From Epinephelus fuscoguttatus (taxonomy: Eukaryota > Chordata > Actinopteri > Perciformes > Serranidae), in assembly GCF_011397635.1 (NCBI RefSeq), contig NC_064759.1, positions 18,190,428-18,254,427 of the forward strand: a DNA stretch of 64,000 nucleotides, in the 5' to 3' direction. Each line of letters begins with the position of its first letter. Position 1 is the stretch's first letter. Both the position numbers and the translations under genes were made by a program. Below the pieces are notes generated by a model. That model had not been told where the DNA came from. It searched no databases and saw only the letters and a program-made list of their open reading frames with translations. This document shows positions 12,283-25,000 of this stretch, piece by piece.

Positions 12283-15200
12283 GATGTGTTACCGCAGGTT
12301 TAGGTGTGTGCATGCAGGTTTGTGAAGAGCTGGCATGTGCCGTAACAACTCGGAGCTTAACAATGAATTGTCATTAACGTTACTTAAAGATATACTGTGA
12401 AGGAGTTTCCACAGAAACAAAGAACAATGTATAGACTGATACAGAAGTAATCCCTCTCAATTGTCACTTATGACCCACTAAAAGTGTGTGGTGCTGTTTT
12501 CCTCCAACGACTCCTCTGCCCTCTGCCTGTATTTCCTTCTTATTTTCTCTGTTCGGGACGTTTATGATCATGTACCCCCACAGCGCTCAGATAAGGTTGG
12601 GACTTCATAAAAAGGTAGTGTCCAGGTGCCAAACAGTAAGCAGCAGGCATCCAAGAGACACAGCGCAGACAAAAAAACCCTTTCCTTTGGCACGAGGTAA
12701 CATGCAACACAAGGGTGAATCTGGGGTTGGCTTTTCATTTTCACTTCTGCTGGTGAGCGTGTTCACAAACAGTTACGACAATCCTGCACACCTTTAACAA
12801 ATACATCCAAATTCTTGTACTTCCTCATTGTTTTATGAGTGGAGGAGAAAATAAGAGGAGACGAGGGAAAATGGAGAGGAAAGTTGGGAGCAATAACCCG
12901 GGCTGAACTAACACCATGCAGATGAGGTTCTGTGACTGCTTTATCTCTGTCATCCACCCTTGAGATGTCTTTATTGCAGTGAATTACATTACACCGCTGT
13001 GCTATGTTTACACAGGGGAGACACATCACATAATTGAACGAGTGTCACACTCGGATCCAGACAATTGTTAAATGTAAATATAGCATTGCCAAAGTGGCTG
13101 TGAAACCCATGTTGCATTCATAACAGTGAATAGCTCCATATTTGTGCTTCAGGCTGAGTGCAGCAGTTAAAGCGCAGCTGATTTCCTCGAACCTAACTCT
13201 AATGGCGTAAAAAAACAAAACAATGTTCTATCACAGGTGCTCTGATACGATGTTGAGCGGCGCAGAGAAAATCAGTGCTACCTTTGAGTGAAGACATCAG
13301 GTGTTTAATGCCGTCACATACTCTCTCTGCCTCTTGTCTTGCCTTTTTTTTTTTTTTACGTCCCGTTCTAAAGACAGTCCACTCTTTCCAATCAGGCCTT
13401 TATTGTCCCGTAATGAATACATTTCCCATAAAAGAAAGGCGCTGTGGGAAAAGGGAGGGAGCGGGAGGAAGAGTGATAAAGAAAGACCCAGAGCAGAGAG
13501 AGGTAAATGAGGATAAAAGTGGAACGAACGACACACACAAGCAAGAGTGAGTGTGCCAGGAGGAAGGGGGGAGGGGGGTGAGGAGGCTGGAAGGGTTTTG
13601 GCCAAGATCTTTGCTTTTTCCGGCACCTTCATATTTCACTCCCATTGTTTTCACTTTAGTATAAAGGGAGTTTTGTCAGACTTTGGTTTGCTCTTGCAGT
13701 TGGAAATCAGCATTCAGTTTGCTGGTTGCTGTGTGCGCCTGTTTTCTGGCCCGTTAAATAACCCTCATTAAAGGGCAGCAGCAACTAATAACAATGTCCG
13801 AGCTGCACCAAGTTTGTCCCTGTGCCCTGTCCCCTTCTCTCCTTGTTTAATTTCCCCTTAAGCCTGCTTATTGATTTCAACCCCTACATTCCGTAACTCT
13901 TTTTATTAATAACACAAAGCAATAACAAGAGTGTCACAACCCCCGAGTTTCGCACAAGCAATTAATAAGATTAATCTAAAGCTGGCGGATGTGTGTTTGC
14001 GATGCTCTTTACAGTACGGGTCTCTCCTGGCGGTGTGCCTGACCTCAACTTTTTTCCCCTCCCCTCTCCTTCTGTAGGCTTCCCCTCCATAAATCTCTGC
14101 CAAGTCACACTTCTGAGAGAAGGTGCAGAGTGAGAGACAGAAAGAGAGGAGCAGAGGTTTGGGCCAAGTACAAAAGAATGGGATTTGATACTGAGACTGA
14201 GCAAAGGAGACGATGACGGAGAGAAAGGGAGGCCAAGAGGAATGAGAGGAAAAAGACACAGAGGGAGAGAAGAGCAAGGGCGGGAGAAATGGAGGAGGAA
14301 CTGCCAAAAGGCAAGCCTTGGTGGTAAATTCAGAAGCGGACAAGGTGGGAAGAGAGGGAGACAGGGGAGGAGGCAGAGAGAAATACGGATGTGCTGAGGG
14401 GAACAGAAATGAATAAAAGATGGAGGGAGACAGATAGGATCGAAAGGTAGCCGAGGTGAGTGAGAGAGCTGCTGGAACTATTAGATTCTCAGTAGGCAGT
14501 CGCTCCCTCTCCCTACCTCTGCTGTAGTTATCAAGTCTAGCTCCATGTGATGCTGTTAATGTGACTACTAAACTGTCACAGTGTGACGCGTGCGCAAATT
14601 CGAGTAGGTGTTCACTCATCCGCCCATCCACCTGCCTTTGTGTGCGTTGCATGCACCCTCGTATACACAGACCTCCATCTGTTGGCTTGAATCTCGACAC
14701 GTGTGTGGGAACGCAGAGCTCGGAGGAAACTTTTCAGAACTGCATGCGTACATTTATGTGTGGGCGGGTATATGGCAGAACATCACCGACTACAAGTATG
14801 TGAAAGTCTTTCAGGTCCATGGACGGCAACAGATCGTCTCCATTACACAGCTACATTTTAAATGCTCCCACTGAATACATTCCAGGTAAATCACCATACC
14901 TTTGGAATGGAGTTACATTCTTTGACACTCCAGTTAAAAAAACACCACCTGTACCACACAAACAAGCCGAGATGGAGCACAATTGTCAGCTGTCGAGCCC
15001 TTTTTTATATATTTTTGGTAAGCCTGCCAGGTGTAACCCACTAACTGTCAGTTTGTGAACATGCCCAAGGCTGCCAAATATCAGAATCACGAACACATTT
15101 CTGTCCTCGCTCAGTGAAATCTGCAACCAGGGACGGGTACTTCCAGTTGATGATTCCAGTTTATTACAACTTGGGTGTTGTTTATGTAGCGTTGGGCCTA

Positions 15201-15325
15201 ATTTGGATTGGTTATGATAACACAGTGCTCACCAAAGTACGGAGCAAGAAACACAAAGGGGAAGATGGTAAGACAGGTTGTAAAGAAGGCAACTGCTCAG
15301 TCAGATGATTTAAACACAGCATTTA
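12283..15325. other. Non-coding; long purine-rich tracts
   Basis: No exon is recognised. About 13430-13600 and 14110-14470 are purine-rich on the plus strand, which yields long Ser/Pro/Leu open frames on the minus strand (up to 264 codons at 13906-14700). These are low-complexity and I do not consider them genes. Poly-T occurs near 13346-13358. Confidence 0.45.
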
Positions 15326-16364
15326 TCTTACTATATAATGACGAAAACTCTGTCTGTGTGTGTGTGTGTGTGTCTGCTCCACGTTTTTCTCCTCACTGAC
15401 TTGGTCAATCCATGTGAAATTTGGCACAGTGGTAGAGGGTCATGGGAGGATGCGAATGAAGCAATATTACATCAATTGGCCAAAGGGGGGCGCTATAGCA
15501 ACCGATTGAAATTGCAAACTTTGAATGGGCATATCTCATGCCCCGTATGTTGTAGAGACATGAAACTTTGCACAGAGATGCCTCTCCTCATGAGGAACAA
15601 ATTTGCCTCAAGAACCCATCACTTCCAGTTTATAGATTTTCCGCCATTTTGAATTTTTTCAAAAACACTTAAAATCGATCTCTTCCTAGGAAGTTTGACC
15701 GATCTGCATGAAACTCGGTGAACATAATCTAGGGACCAATATCCAAAGTTCCCTCTTGGCAAAAGTTGGAAAACTTACTAAAGCTGAGCTTCTATAAGGC
15801 AATGAATATTGCGGAGGGCGTGGCTCATCACATAAAGGTGTATAACATCTCAAGGGTTTCACTGATCACCACGCAATTTTGTAGGCATATGACCACACAT
15901 AATCTGAGGGGACCCCTCCATTATTGACCCCATCAAACAAAATGGGGGCGCTACAGAGCTAATTTCTTATCTAGGCCTAACTGCCACATCGATTTTTACT
16001 AAACTTGGTAGATATGTAGAACAGGACGCCTCAAGGTGACTGGAGAAATTTAACTCTAATTGGCAACTGGGTGACGCTATAACAACAGAAACATGCTTAA
16101 ACATGGCTAAAATGCGACCGATCGCTGTGGCTCCCCCTGTGGCTGAATGTTTTTTTTCTTTCTAATTTTTGGTATGACTAAGTCATGGTATGGTATGCTG
16201 TACATAATCACGGAAACTGTCAGTGTGTCATTCTGTCAGTCAGTCATTCTGTCTGTCCCACGTTTTTCTACTCACTGACGTGGTCAATCTATGTGAAACT
16301 GCACATAGGCATTGAGGACTGGCATAGGTAGAAGGTGACAAAGCTACCAATGGGTATGGACTAG
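15326..16364 (+). mobile_element. Helitron-like element, copy A
   Basis: The element starts TCTTACTATATAATGACG after an A and ends GGTATGGACTAG before a T. A 5'-TC start, a 3'-CTRR end and insertion between A and T are Helitron hallmarks. A weak hairpin (TACC AATG GGTA) lies just before the end, poorer than in typical Helitrons. Nothing is coding. Its end region (16250-16300, CCACGTTTTTCTACTCACTGAC) repeats the start region (15389-15410), so part of the unit is duplicated. An inverted copy lies at 41885-42905. Confidence 0.5.
15355..15372 (+). repeat. (TG)n microsatellite inside Helitron copy A
   Basis: A TG run lies near the start of the element; the partner copy B has only a short TCTGTGTGTCTG here, so the run expanded after the copies separated. 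Confidence 0.8.
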
Positions 16365-17250
16365 TTTAACCTAAAGCAAAGATATATGAAATATCAACTG
16401 TGTACATGTTAAACGACAGTAAGTTAATGAGGAAAGTCATCTCCTGTCTTTTGACTGAGTTTGGGTGACCTGAGAGTCAGTTTACAACCTGTATGTTTGG
16501 TCTAACGGCTTTTCTTTTGCCCCATTGGACTTTATAGCAAGGTCACCATGTTCCCCAATCGTGGAGTGCATAGAGAAAATGAAAAGGCAAAACCCATCTG
16601 GGGCGTGTTGCAAAAACAAAAAGAAGACAAAATTTGCACAAATGTAATCTGTTTTTTATATATCTCTTATAATTGTTTGTTAACTACGTTGTTTCGTTGT
16701 GTTGATTCTTCATTAACTCTTGTTCTTGTTAGCACTAAACACAACAGCAGAGGGGGTTTGCTTAGGGTGCTAAATGTGTTGTCAGGCACTGCAGAGGAAG
16801 ACTGTGAAAGTAAGATCTTACTTGTGATAAATCAGAGTTATCTACTCATTCGGTTTAACTGAAAAAGCCTTATCTATGTTTGGGTTAAAAGCACGACCCA
16901 TCTCTAGCGACTACGAATTGATTTTACAACACGAATTCATACTTGTTTGTACAACTTGTGAGGAAGTAGGCAGCCATGTGCAAAGTGTCGAGAACATATT
17001 CAACCCACTGCATTAAGAATGGCACTAACAACATCAGGCGAGGTGTCGGTTATATCACACATAAGCCCACACACGCAAAAGGGAGAAGGACAACAGATGC
17101 ATCCTGGGCAAATGATGCACTATTTTGTGTGATTGTGCTGTTGGTCCTCTAGTGTGGGTGGGTGACCAAATCATGCAGCTATGCCGCAGTGCCAGTGACG
17201 GTCAAGTGTGTGTGTGAGAGTGTGTTTGTTTGTTTGTGTACAGAATATAC

Positions 17251-17290
<40 letters not shown>

Positions 17291-20200
17291 CTGAAGGCTG
17301 AAATGAAGGTGGGCTGTTATCATCTCCCACTGCCTTCCTCCCTCCATCCATCCCACCTCTCTGTCCTCTCAGTGGCAGGTCCGTGTAAGTTGGTTACAGC
17401 CACATAATTTTCAGGAGGGTCGGATGGCAGCGTTTTGCTCCCCGACACCCCCCCCCCCCTTTTCCCTCCACTACCCCTGGCCATTCTCTGCACTTCACAA
17501 CTGGATGAGCAAAGCAGCAGCGGCTACCTACCTGGCTCTGTGATTGACTGCAGTGCTGCTGAGCGCGCCTCACTGTATCTGTGCCGTGTTTATTGCTTCT
17601 TTCACCTTCGCCGTAATTGAGTCCCTTCCCCATGCGAAATATGCACAGTCAGACGGGCGGATGTGTGTGTGGAAGGAATCTGTCAGGGGTGTGTGTGTGT
17701 GTGTGTGTATGTGTGGGAAGCTGGGAGTTGACTGACAGGCTACATAACTCAATTCAGCAATTCTGAGGGAACCTGATGGCTGTTTTTGTGTGTGCGTGTG
17801 TGTGTGTGTGTGTGGGTGGGTGTGGGTGGGTGTGCTCGTGTCTGTCTATGTGTGTGTGTGACCGTACACAACCCTGTGTGCAGCTATCTGACAGGAAGTG
17901 TCACCTGTATATATATGTGGAAGCATATATGTGGGCTTCTATATAGCTCTGTGGTTTCACAGATGAGACCCTGGCATATCTGTAAAAGGAAAGTGTGTTT
18001 AGGTGTGTGTATTGAATTTGAAAAATGCACCCAAACTATTTAAAATTACATTTTCCAAGAGCACATGCTTGCTTATGCACAATTTAGTCCCAGGCTGAGC
18101 CAGCCAGGAGTGTGTTTGGCATGACAAAAACGCCAGGACAACGATTCATGTGTATGTGCCTGCATGTGTGAGCCGAATACTACTCAGCTTCCCTCAAACA
18201 CACACCTACACAACAGCACACACAACTGTAAAATGGCCAATATGCCAAGAACAGGCCAAGTAGAAGAGGTGAATCATGATTTATAATGGATAAGTGAGAT
18301 AAAGTGCCACAGAGGTTAAGGGAGAGAGATGGAAAAAGGTAGAGGAGGAAAGAGGAGAGTGATGAAGTGTGTGTTTGTGTGTGAGTGATGGCCTGATCGG
18401 GAGAGATTGGTAGGAAGTAGATGAGGGAATTAAATATGGAGGAGCTAAAGTCTGCTTTGCTGCAAATAATGGGAAAACAAAGTTATGCACAGGCTTGGGG
18501 AGAAATGAAAGGAGAGAGGGGCTGAAAGGGGGAGAGAGGAGACAGGGTGAGTTAAAAACAGTCATGGGAGCAGGAGAAGGTGGGTTGGAGATGAATGGAG
18601 ATGGTTGGGGGGACTGCACGGTCTCTGAAGTGCACGTACGGTGAAAATAAGCCTCCACCTCCAGAATATTGCAGTGCAGCATATAACTATAAAATGCACA
18701 GTTCAGCAAGCCCAGAGCAAGAAAGATGGGGAGAGAAGGTAAATCTGGAGGTACGGTAAAAAGGCAATTGTCTATAAAAAGAAAACAGAAAGTTAAAAGT
18801 AAAAAGGAAGGAAGTGAAAGTGTAACTTATTCAGAGAAACAAGAACAGCGGTGGGAGGGGAGGCGGGGAGAAAACAAAAATAATATTGGAAATAAATCGA
18901 TGCAGCGTGTGTAACTGGAAGGAAAAAGTGAGGAAAATAAAGAGTCAGACAGAAGGAAAAAACCATTTTGTCTATGCAAATGAGAAGAGGAGAGCAGAAG
19001 CACGGGCGTTCAAGCTGGCCACCTGGGCCCTGTCAATCCTCTCTCACTCCTTTTCTCTTCCTCTCACTGTCTACCTCTCCACACCTGGCCCTGGCATCCC
19101 TATAGCCTGCGGCTACAGTATAAGAGGTAGATAGGAAGAGGAGGCGGGAACGGGGTGCAAGCAGCAGGGAGGCAAGAGAGACTGTTCGCCAAAAGATCCA
19201 TCAGCCAGCAATCCTGGCATCGAAAAGCACCCCCCTCCTCCCCTTCACCAAAATCTGTCTTTCCAACTATCATTGAGTCTCCCTCTCATTGCAAACTCTC
19301 TGAAACAGTTGGAGCAGATTCACGCGGACACATGCACCTGGAGCACACAAGTGGAGGGTGTGCATGGACATGGGCTTTGGCATTTAAGTAACAACAAGGT
19401 TAGACACCGAAAGACAGGCACACAAGGAGGGGGTAGTTGGGATAAAAAAGCTTTTCAGTGATCATGGTGAGTACAAACAAAAAGACACTAAGTCACCGCT
19501 GAGGCCCTTGAACCTGCTCCACACTGCGGGAGAGTTGAGAGAGAGAGGGATCAGAAAGGAGGGAGGGGCTGAAGGGAAAGAAAGACAGATGGAGGGGGAG
19601 AAAAAGAACAAGGTATAATAAAAAAAAAAGGCAGGGAGAGGAGAAGCAGTGCAGCAATCGAGAGTGAAAACAGGTTTCGTTTGAGAACAAAAGGCAGAAA
19701 AAGGGGTGCTAGACAAATGGCTGAAAACATCGTGTATGTGTTTTTGTGAATATGTTTGTGTACTTGAAACGCAATCACCAGGTGTGTCCCTCTATTTGTC
19801 AACACTATCCTAGGGAAGCTCATAAAAAAGCAGGCCAGAGAGGGTACATGGCATTTAAAAAGCACAGAGCATCAAGGCAAAACGCGCTGCAGTAAATAAG
19901 TTTGGAAACTCCAAAAGGTCTCCACAGTCTCCCGAGTGCCGTGTAATGTTTGTATTCATGCGTATGCAAATAGGTGTGAGTGTATGTGTGTGTGTTTGTG
20001 TGCAGAAGCCAAACTGGCTGTCTGCTTCGGCGCAGATTTGCGCACACTTCTGTAACACGGCCAGAGATTTATACATCAGTCATCATTTGGGATCAACCTG
20101 CTTTTTAATTACCTATGGTTTATGTTTGTTTTTAATTTTCCCCCATAAGCTCATAAATCGCTTTCCCCACAGCACAACTCGAATCCATCTCCATGGTAAA

Positions 20201-20640
20201 TAAGCATCAGTTATAATTGCATATACAAGTAGTGTGCGCTGTCACAAAACTTAATTTGACTCCCCCCTTACCAAAGCTGTCATGGTGTTGAGTGAAGTGC
20301 TTTAGAAGCTACGGGAAAATATGTGTAAGTTATGATAAATATCTGATAATGTTGGTGTTGTTATCATTGATCTACACAACTTATCTAATTAGGATTTGAG
20401 GTTTTGTACCTGAGAGCTATTGATCTGAAATTACAATTAAAGGGATACTTTGATGATTTTTAACCAGCTTTGTGGTAAACCTCACTCCATTATAGCAGCG
20501 CCCAGATCTCACTGCTCATCTCAAATCCACCAGATGATGCAGTGATTTTCACTGGCTCTAAGGCTGTTGCTTAAACTACAGATTGTACTTTTGCATTTTC
20601 ATACCCATGCCAGCAACCACAGACACAAATAGCTGTGATA
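16365..20640. other. Non-coding; microsatellites and purine tracts
   Basis: No exon is recognised. TG-rich tracts lie at 17253-17287, about 17689-17710 and about 17786-17850. Purine-rich plus-strand sequence spans about 18290-18640, 18720-18960 and 19530-19700 and generates spurious minus-strand frames. Confidence 0.45.
17253..17287 (+). repeat. (TG)n microsatellite
   Basis: About 17 perfect TG units, the longest uninterrupted TG run in the left half of the window. Confidence 0.95.
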
Positions 20641-20689
20641 AATCAATATATCGAGCAAGAGCCCCGCCCCCAAATTCAGATCAAACTCA

Positions 20690-20850
20690 AATCAAACAGC
20701 AAAAATAGGCTGTGCTGAGCAAATATAAACCAAGATTATGTTGTGATATTGCCTATTTCTCACCTAAAATGTCTTCAGAAACATATTTTAGTGCGCAGTT
20801 TGGCTGTAATACGAGAATTTGTGAACAGGAAGTAGGCGCCATACTGCTTC
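20690..20850 (+). repeat. Dispersed repeat, related to one arm of the fold-back at 43.7 kb
   Basis: Words such as TCAGAAACATATTTTAGTG, the preceding TATTTCTCACC, and an upstream AATATAAACCAAGATT match the arm around 43940-44030 in the same order and spacing. This is a single-arm relative of the palindrome. It abuts the SINE that starts near 20923. Confidence 0.5.
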
Positions 20851-20948
20851 CTGTAATGGTTATTGTAAAAATTCATTTGGATCAGAAGTTACAAATTAAA
20901 ACACAAGGCAAAATTATCCGTGGGATGGCACGGTGAAGCAGTGGTTAG

Positions 20949-21752
20949 CAGGGGCGTCGTTTCAGCAAAAGCTAAGGTATGGCAATATGACATGACGTCA
21001 CAGAGCTACTGATGATGGAGTTTCAAAAATATAAACTTATATAAATCTTCACTTTGGTCTTTGACCTGTCAGAAGGACATACTATGCTACTGAAAACTGT
21101 TTCAAAGGACATGAAGCTGTTTCTCACATTCATAATTCCTCATGTCTGCATGTAATGCACGACTTGGTGAGAGCAGTGAAAACATCGGACCTATTTCGGA
21201 GCATATTTCAGCACCACGGACAGCAAGCGGACGTTTAATTATCATTAGTCATGTGTTTAACTTCACAGAAAATAAAGAAAATAAATTAATTACAAGCTTA
21301 TTTCTAGAAGATAACCAAGGGGTCCGGTGTATGAAACACAGTAAAACAAAGGCCAATTTGGTACAATACTGTATAGGCGAATTTATTGGAGTGTCTCCAG
21401 AGACCGAAAATACAAGCTCAACATGCCGACATGAAGAAAAAAACCCCACATACAATCAGACAGGCTTCAAGACATCATTTAGACAGGCTGTCTACAGCAG
21501 CAGAGCAAAATTCTTTTACAACACACAGATAACTCACATAACTCGCGGAGGAGCGAAGTGGCGAACAATTTGATTCAATAACACTCGTATTCACTGATGA
21601 GCATATTATTGACCTATTTAAGTGCAATACAATGAAAACAATCAGCCAGTGCGCCTCGAGTAAGATGACTACAGAACCTCTTTTTTTTTTTTTTCTCCCG
21701 ATTCCAAGGTATGGCAGCTGCCATACCTCGCCATGCCTAAATGACACCTATG
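20949..21752. mobile_element. Non-autonomous hAT-like element nested in the SINE
   Basis: The left end CAGGGGCGTCGTTTCAGC pairs with the right end, read on the minus strand, CATAGGTGTCATTTAGGC; further in, both carry GGTATGGCA. Flanking 8-mers GTGGTTAG (20941-20948) and GTAGTTAG (21753-21760) form a target duplication with one mismatch. The SINE reads through perfectly if the element and one 8-mer are removed. A 143-codon frame at 21142-21573 shows no transposase motif. The element carries an RE1-like site (21207-21227). Confidence 0.75.
21207..21227 (+). promoter_or_regulatory. Near-consensus RE1/NRSE (REST-binding) site
   Basis: The first 18 bases, TTCAGCACCACGGACAGC, equal the classical 21-base RE1 consensus for the neuronal repressor REST/NRSF; only the last three positions differ (AAG here). 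Both half-sites have canonical spacing. The site lies inside a hAT-like element, so other copies of that family may carry it. Function is inferred from the motif alone. Confidence 0.5.
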
Positions 21753-22094
21753 GTAGTTAGCGTTGTTGCCTCACAGCAAAAGGGTTCCTGGTTTGAACCC
21801 GGGGAAGGGGAGCCCCTTTGTATGGAGTTTGCATGTTCTCCCAGTGTCAGCGTGGGTTTTCTCTGGGTACTCCAGCTTCCTCCCACAGTCCAACGACATG
21901 CAGGTTAATTGGTGACTCTAAAGTTCCGTAGGTGTGAATGTGAGTGTGAATGGTTGTCTGTCTCTATGTGTCAGCCCTGTGATAGTCTGGTGACCTGTCC
22001 AGGGTGTACCCTGCCTCTCGCCAAATTTCAGCTAGAATAGGCTCCAGCCCTCCGCGACCCCTAACAGGATAAGCTGTTATGGAAATGAATGAAA

Positions 22095-25000
22095 ATTATC
22101 AGTGTGAATATCAGTAATTCTTTTTACAAAGAACTGAATTCATTCTTTTATTCATGTTAATGATAAAATAATGATGAGAAAGTCAGCATTATTAAGTGTC
22201 CTGGTGGCAAAATTTTGCTTTTGCTTTTATTTTAATATTTACAGTCTGCACAACACATTAACAAATCATCTACGAGGAAGTATTGAGCTGTTTTCTCATG
22301 GACTGACTTTTTTTTCCAATTTCAAAATTGCTCCTTCTACACTGATTGAATTTTTTTTCATGAAAGTTAATAAAACTTTCATGTATCCAGAGTAAAATGT
22401 TTCAGAGAAAGTTGTCCAAAATGTCAAATTATGCTTTGTTCCGTATTTGGCGGCGTTATCTAACCAACAGTGACACATTAACCAGATATGGATATCGTCT
22501 CCTCCGTTATCTCAGCTGATCAAATCCTGACGTTGATAAATTAACTTCTGGTCATTTTTGCAGACTCACACTTCCTCATACAATCTTCCCTCGGATTGTT
22601 GAGTCTTCATCTTTGCTGGCAGCCTCAATTTCCTGCCTTACAAAGCATGCATCAAGTTTTCGCTTCACAGTGCCCTGACATAACCACGGATGCATGCAAT
22701 TTACGTTTACACTAATGCTATGCGAGACTCATAGGATGATGCCCTGCTTTTGTAATCAGAATGTCTGTCATTTTATGTTTTTTCTAACACTTAATATTTA
22801 TGATGGAAACTTTCATACATTTTAGTAAAGTCATGTATCATGGGTCATTTTGGGTCAGATATGGAGGAAACTGGAAGCTTGGTGGCTTGAACAGCAGGCA
22901 GAGTTGCTCTGATAAATGGGAGGACAGATGGCAGCCATCTTGGCCCTTGGGAAGAGAGAAAATAATCAAGAATGAAAGAACATTCCCCCACAGCTTTCTT
23001 TTATTAGTTTCTCTTGCAATAAAGTATGTTACTGTATATGCAGTCAAGAGGCGACGGTGTCGTGCTGTGTGTGCTGTGTGCCTCTCCAAACTGTAGGATC
23101 TATATTGCAGACACAAAAACCTCTTGCTGTCCACGGCTACAGAGTCCACAAAAGCTAAAAATGACTTTGGTACCGGCCACAGATCCCCACTGGCCTCTGC
23201 AAGCTGCTTCACAGCTCAGTTCACCAGTATGGCCCAGCGGGTAGCAGTTGCCATGAACCACCGTTTCCCCGCAACTTCACCCAATGCCTAAGGCTTGTGT
23301 CAAACTCGTTCAGTATCACAGACTGTATGGCTGTTCCACTCCTCTACTGCAACGGCCAGCACTGAGAGACATGGTCCTTCTGCAGTCCGTGATAACATTA
23401 TTCAGCCAACAGATGGACACGGAGATAGAACACGTCTGTGGACATGAGTCAAAGCGCTGCTTCAGTCTGCTGGTGCACTTTATGGGTGGCGGGGGGGGGG
23501 GTGTACCTGTTACCGGCCATAAGGTGAATCAGCAGTCGTGCACTTAAATGCCCCTTCAGCTGCACAGGAGAAAATGAATCTGGGGAGAGAATCAGCCAGA
23601 GCTTTCCTCAAGGTCATTGGTGCTTGGCCACTTTTTAAGTGGCCTTGCCAACTGTAACAATCTCTGCAGAAACAATCGCAGCACCAATCCAATTTGGCCC
23701 AGCTTCTTTTCTTCTCTCTTTACTTCAGTGCAGACGGCTGCATAGCCTCACTTTTGTTTTGCCCTGCTGAAAGCAGAGCATGAATTGATGACCTTATGAA
23801 TCTCAAAAGAGCCCGGCAAATCATTGCGGTAAATCTCGCCCCAGCACATTAAGCATGACCGCAGGCTTATTCCCCTTCATTTTTTCTTCTTTTCTTTCTC
23901 CTGTCTTTGTCAATGTCTCCTTCTCTTTCATTCTTTCCTCCCTACGAGCGCTTGGGGGTCTTTGAGAGCGGCCAACTTCTCGAGGATTGTTTTCATGTGC
24001 TGCTAATTAATTGCCTATAATTAATGGTTGTTTACGGTCTGCTAATGAAGTGGATCAAAGCTTACTACTCCTGATGTTGAAGCTCTCGTCTCAGGCCTGG
24101 GAATGAGATAAAGAATAGTCAGATACAGACAAGCAGCGGCGGAGAGTGTAAGGGTGTGTCTGGGAAGTATCGTGAAAGCTGAAGTAGATTTCTTTTTTTT
24201 TCCAGTGGCTGTGTCAACAGTCACTTGGCATCTGTCCAGAATGAAGTCGAGCAATCTGGGTTTGATCTATTGGCAGCCGCTGTTATCACTTGTCCTTCGT
24301 TGAGTGATAGCATTTGGTTTTTAAAGAGCATACAGTAAAGCAGAGTGTGTAACATTTGCAAAGATCATCTGTGATGATCTTTTGCACACTAAATACATTC
24401 TGTTCAAGCCAACGTCCTCCTTTTTTCTCCCAACATCAAATGTTCTTTCAAAATGCTTTAAACATTCATTAATGTGATCTAATCAGACCTGATTGCACTT
24501 TAATAAAATACAGAAAAAAACATGTCCTCACTGATGTTTCTGCAAGTGACACCACCACTTTATCAATGCCAGACGTGATCATAGCTCAAATGGATTTGCC
24601 ACTCGTGAGGGAGACATTTTGAGAGTTTTCTAAGATAGAAAACTCATCTGAGACCTCTTCAGCATTGTTGTGTCCGCCTTCTGGATATCTCTGTCTGATT
24701 TCCCAGTAGATAGAGCGCTGCTTTGACTGGCAATTTTCAGCATCCGACAATCTCATCAAAGCCAACCTATTAATGGCGATGATACGAAGAATGATTCTAA
24801 ATGGCAGACAGATGAATAGCCCTGTGCGTGTGTGGGTGTTTAATTCTCCGAGCCGAAGCACCGTGCCGCTTCTCTGAAAGTGGGAGGACTGGCCATGAGC
24901 TGCTGGGAGACAATTTCAATACTTGTTTGCCTGTGTGTGTGTGTGTGGGGGGGCTGTTGTGGGTGTGAGAGTGTGTGTGTGCGTACTGTGACCTCATCGA

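Larger units (their letters stand above)
20923..22094 (+). repeat. SINE split by a hAT insertion
   Basis: The left piece (20923-20948, GGATGGCACGGTG then CAGTGGTTAG) and the right piece (21761-22094, from CGTTGTTGCCTCACAGC) join into a well-known fish SINE: GTTTGAACCCGG B-box region, then TGGAGTTTGCATGTTCTCC, CCTCCCACAGTCCAA and a GATAAGCTG tail. The pieces are separated by an 804-base transposon and its duplicated 8-mer. The element is otherwise nearly complete. Confidence 0.75.

Noticed and set aside
13906-14700. 264-codon open frame on the minus strand
   Set aside because: It is the complement of a purine-rich tract, giving Ser/Pro/Leu runs; no recognisable domain.
15338-15652. Frame conserved between the two Helitron-like copies (15338-15652 and 42597-42947) as a possible protein
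   Set aside because: The similarity covers non-coding parts equally, so it follows from DNA identity and not from protein constraint.
21142-21573. 143-codon frame inside the hAT-like element as a possible transposase
   Set aside because: No BED finger, catalytic or dimerisation motif is visible; the element is too short for an autonomous hAT.
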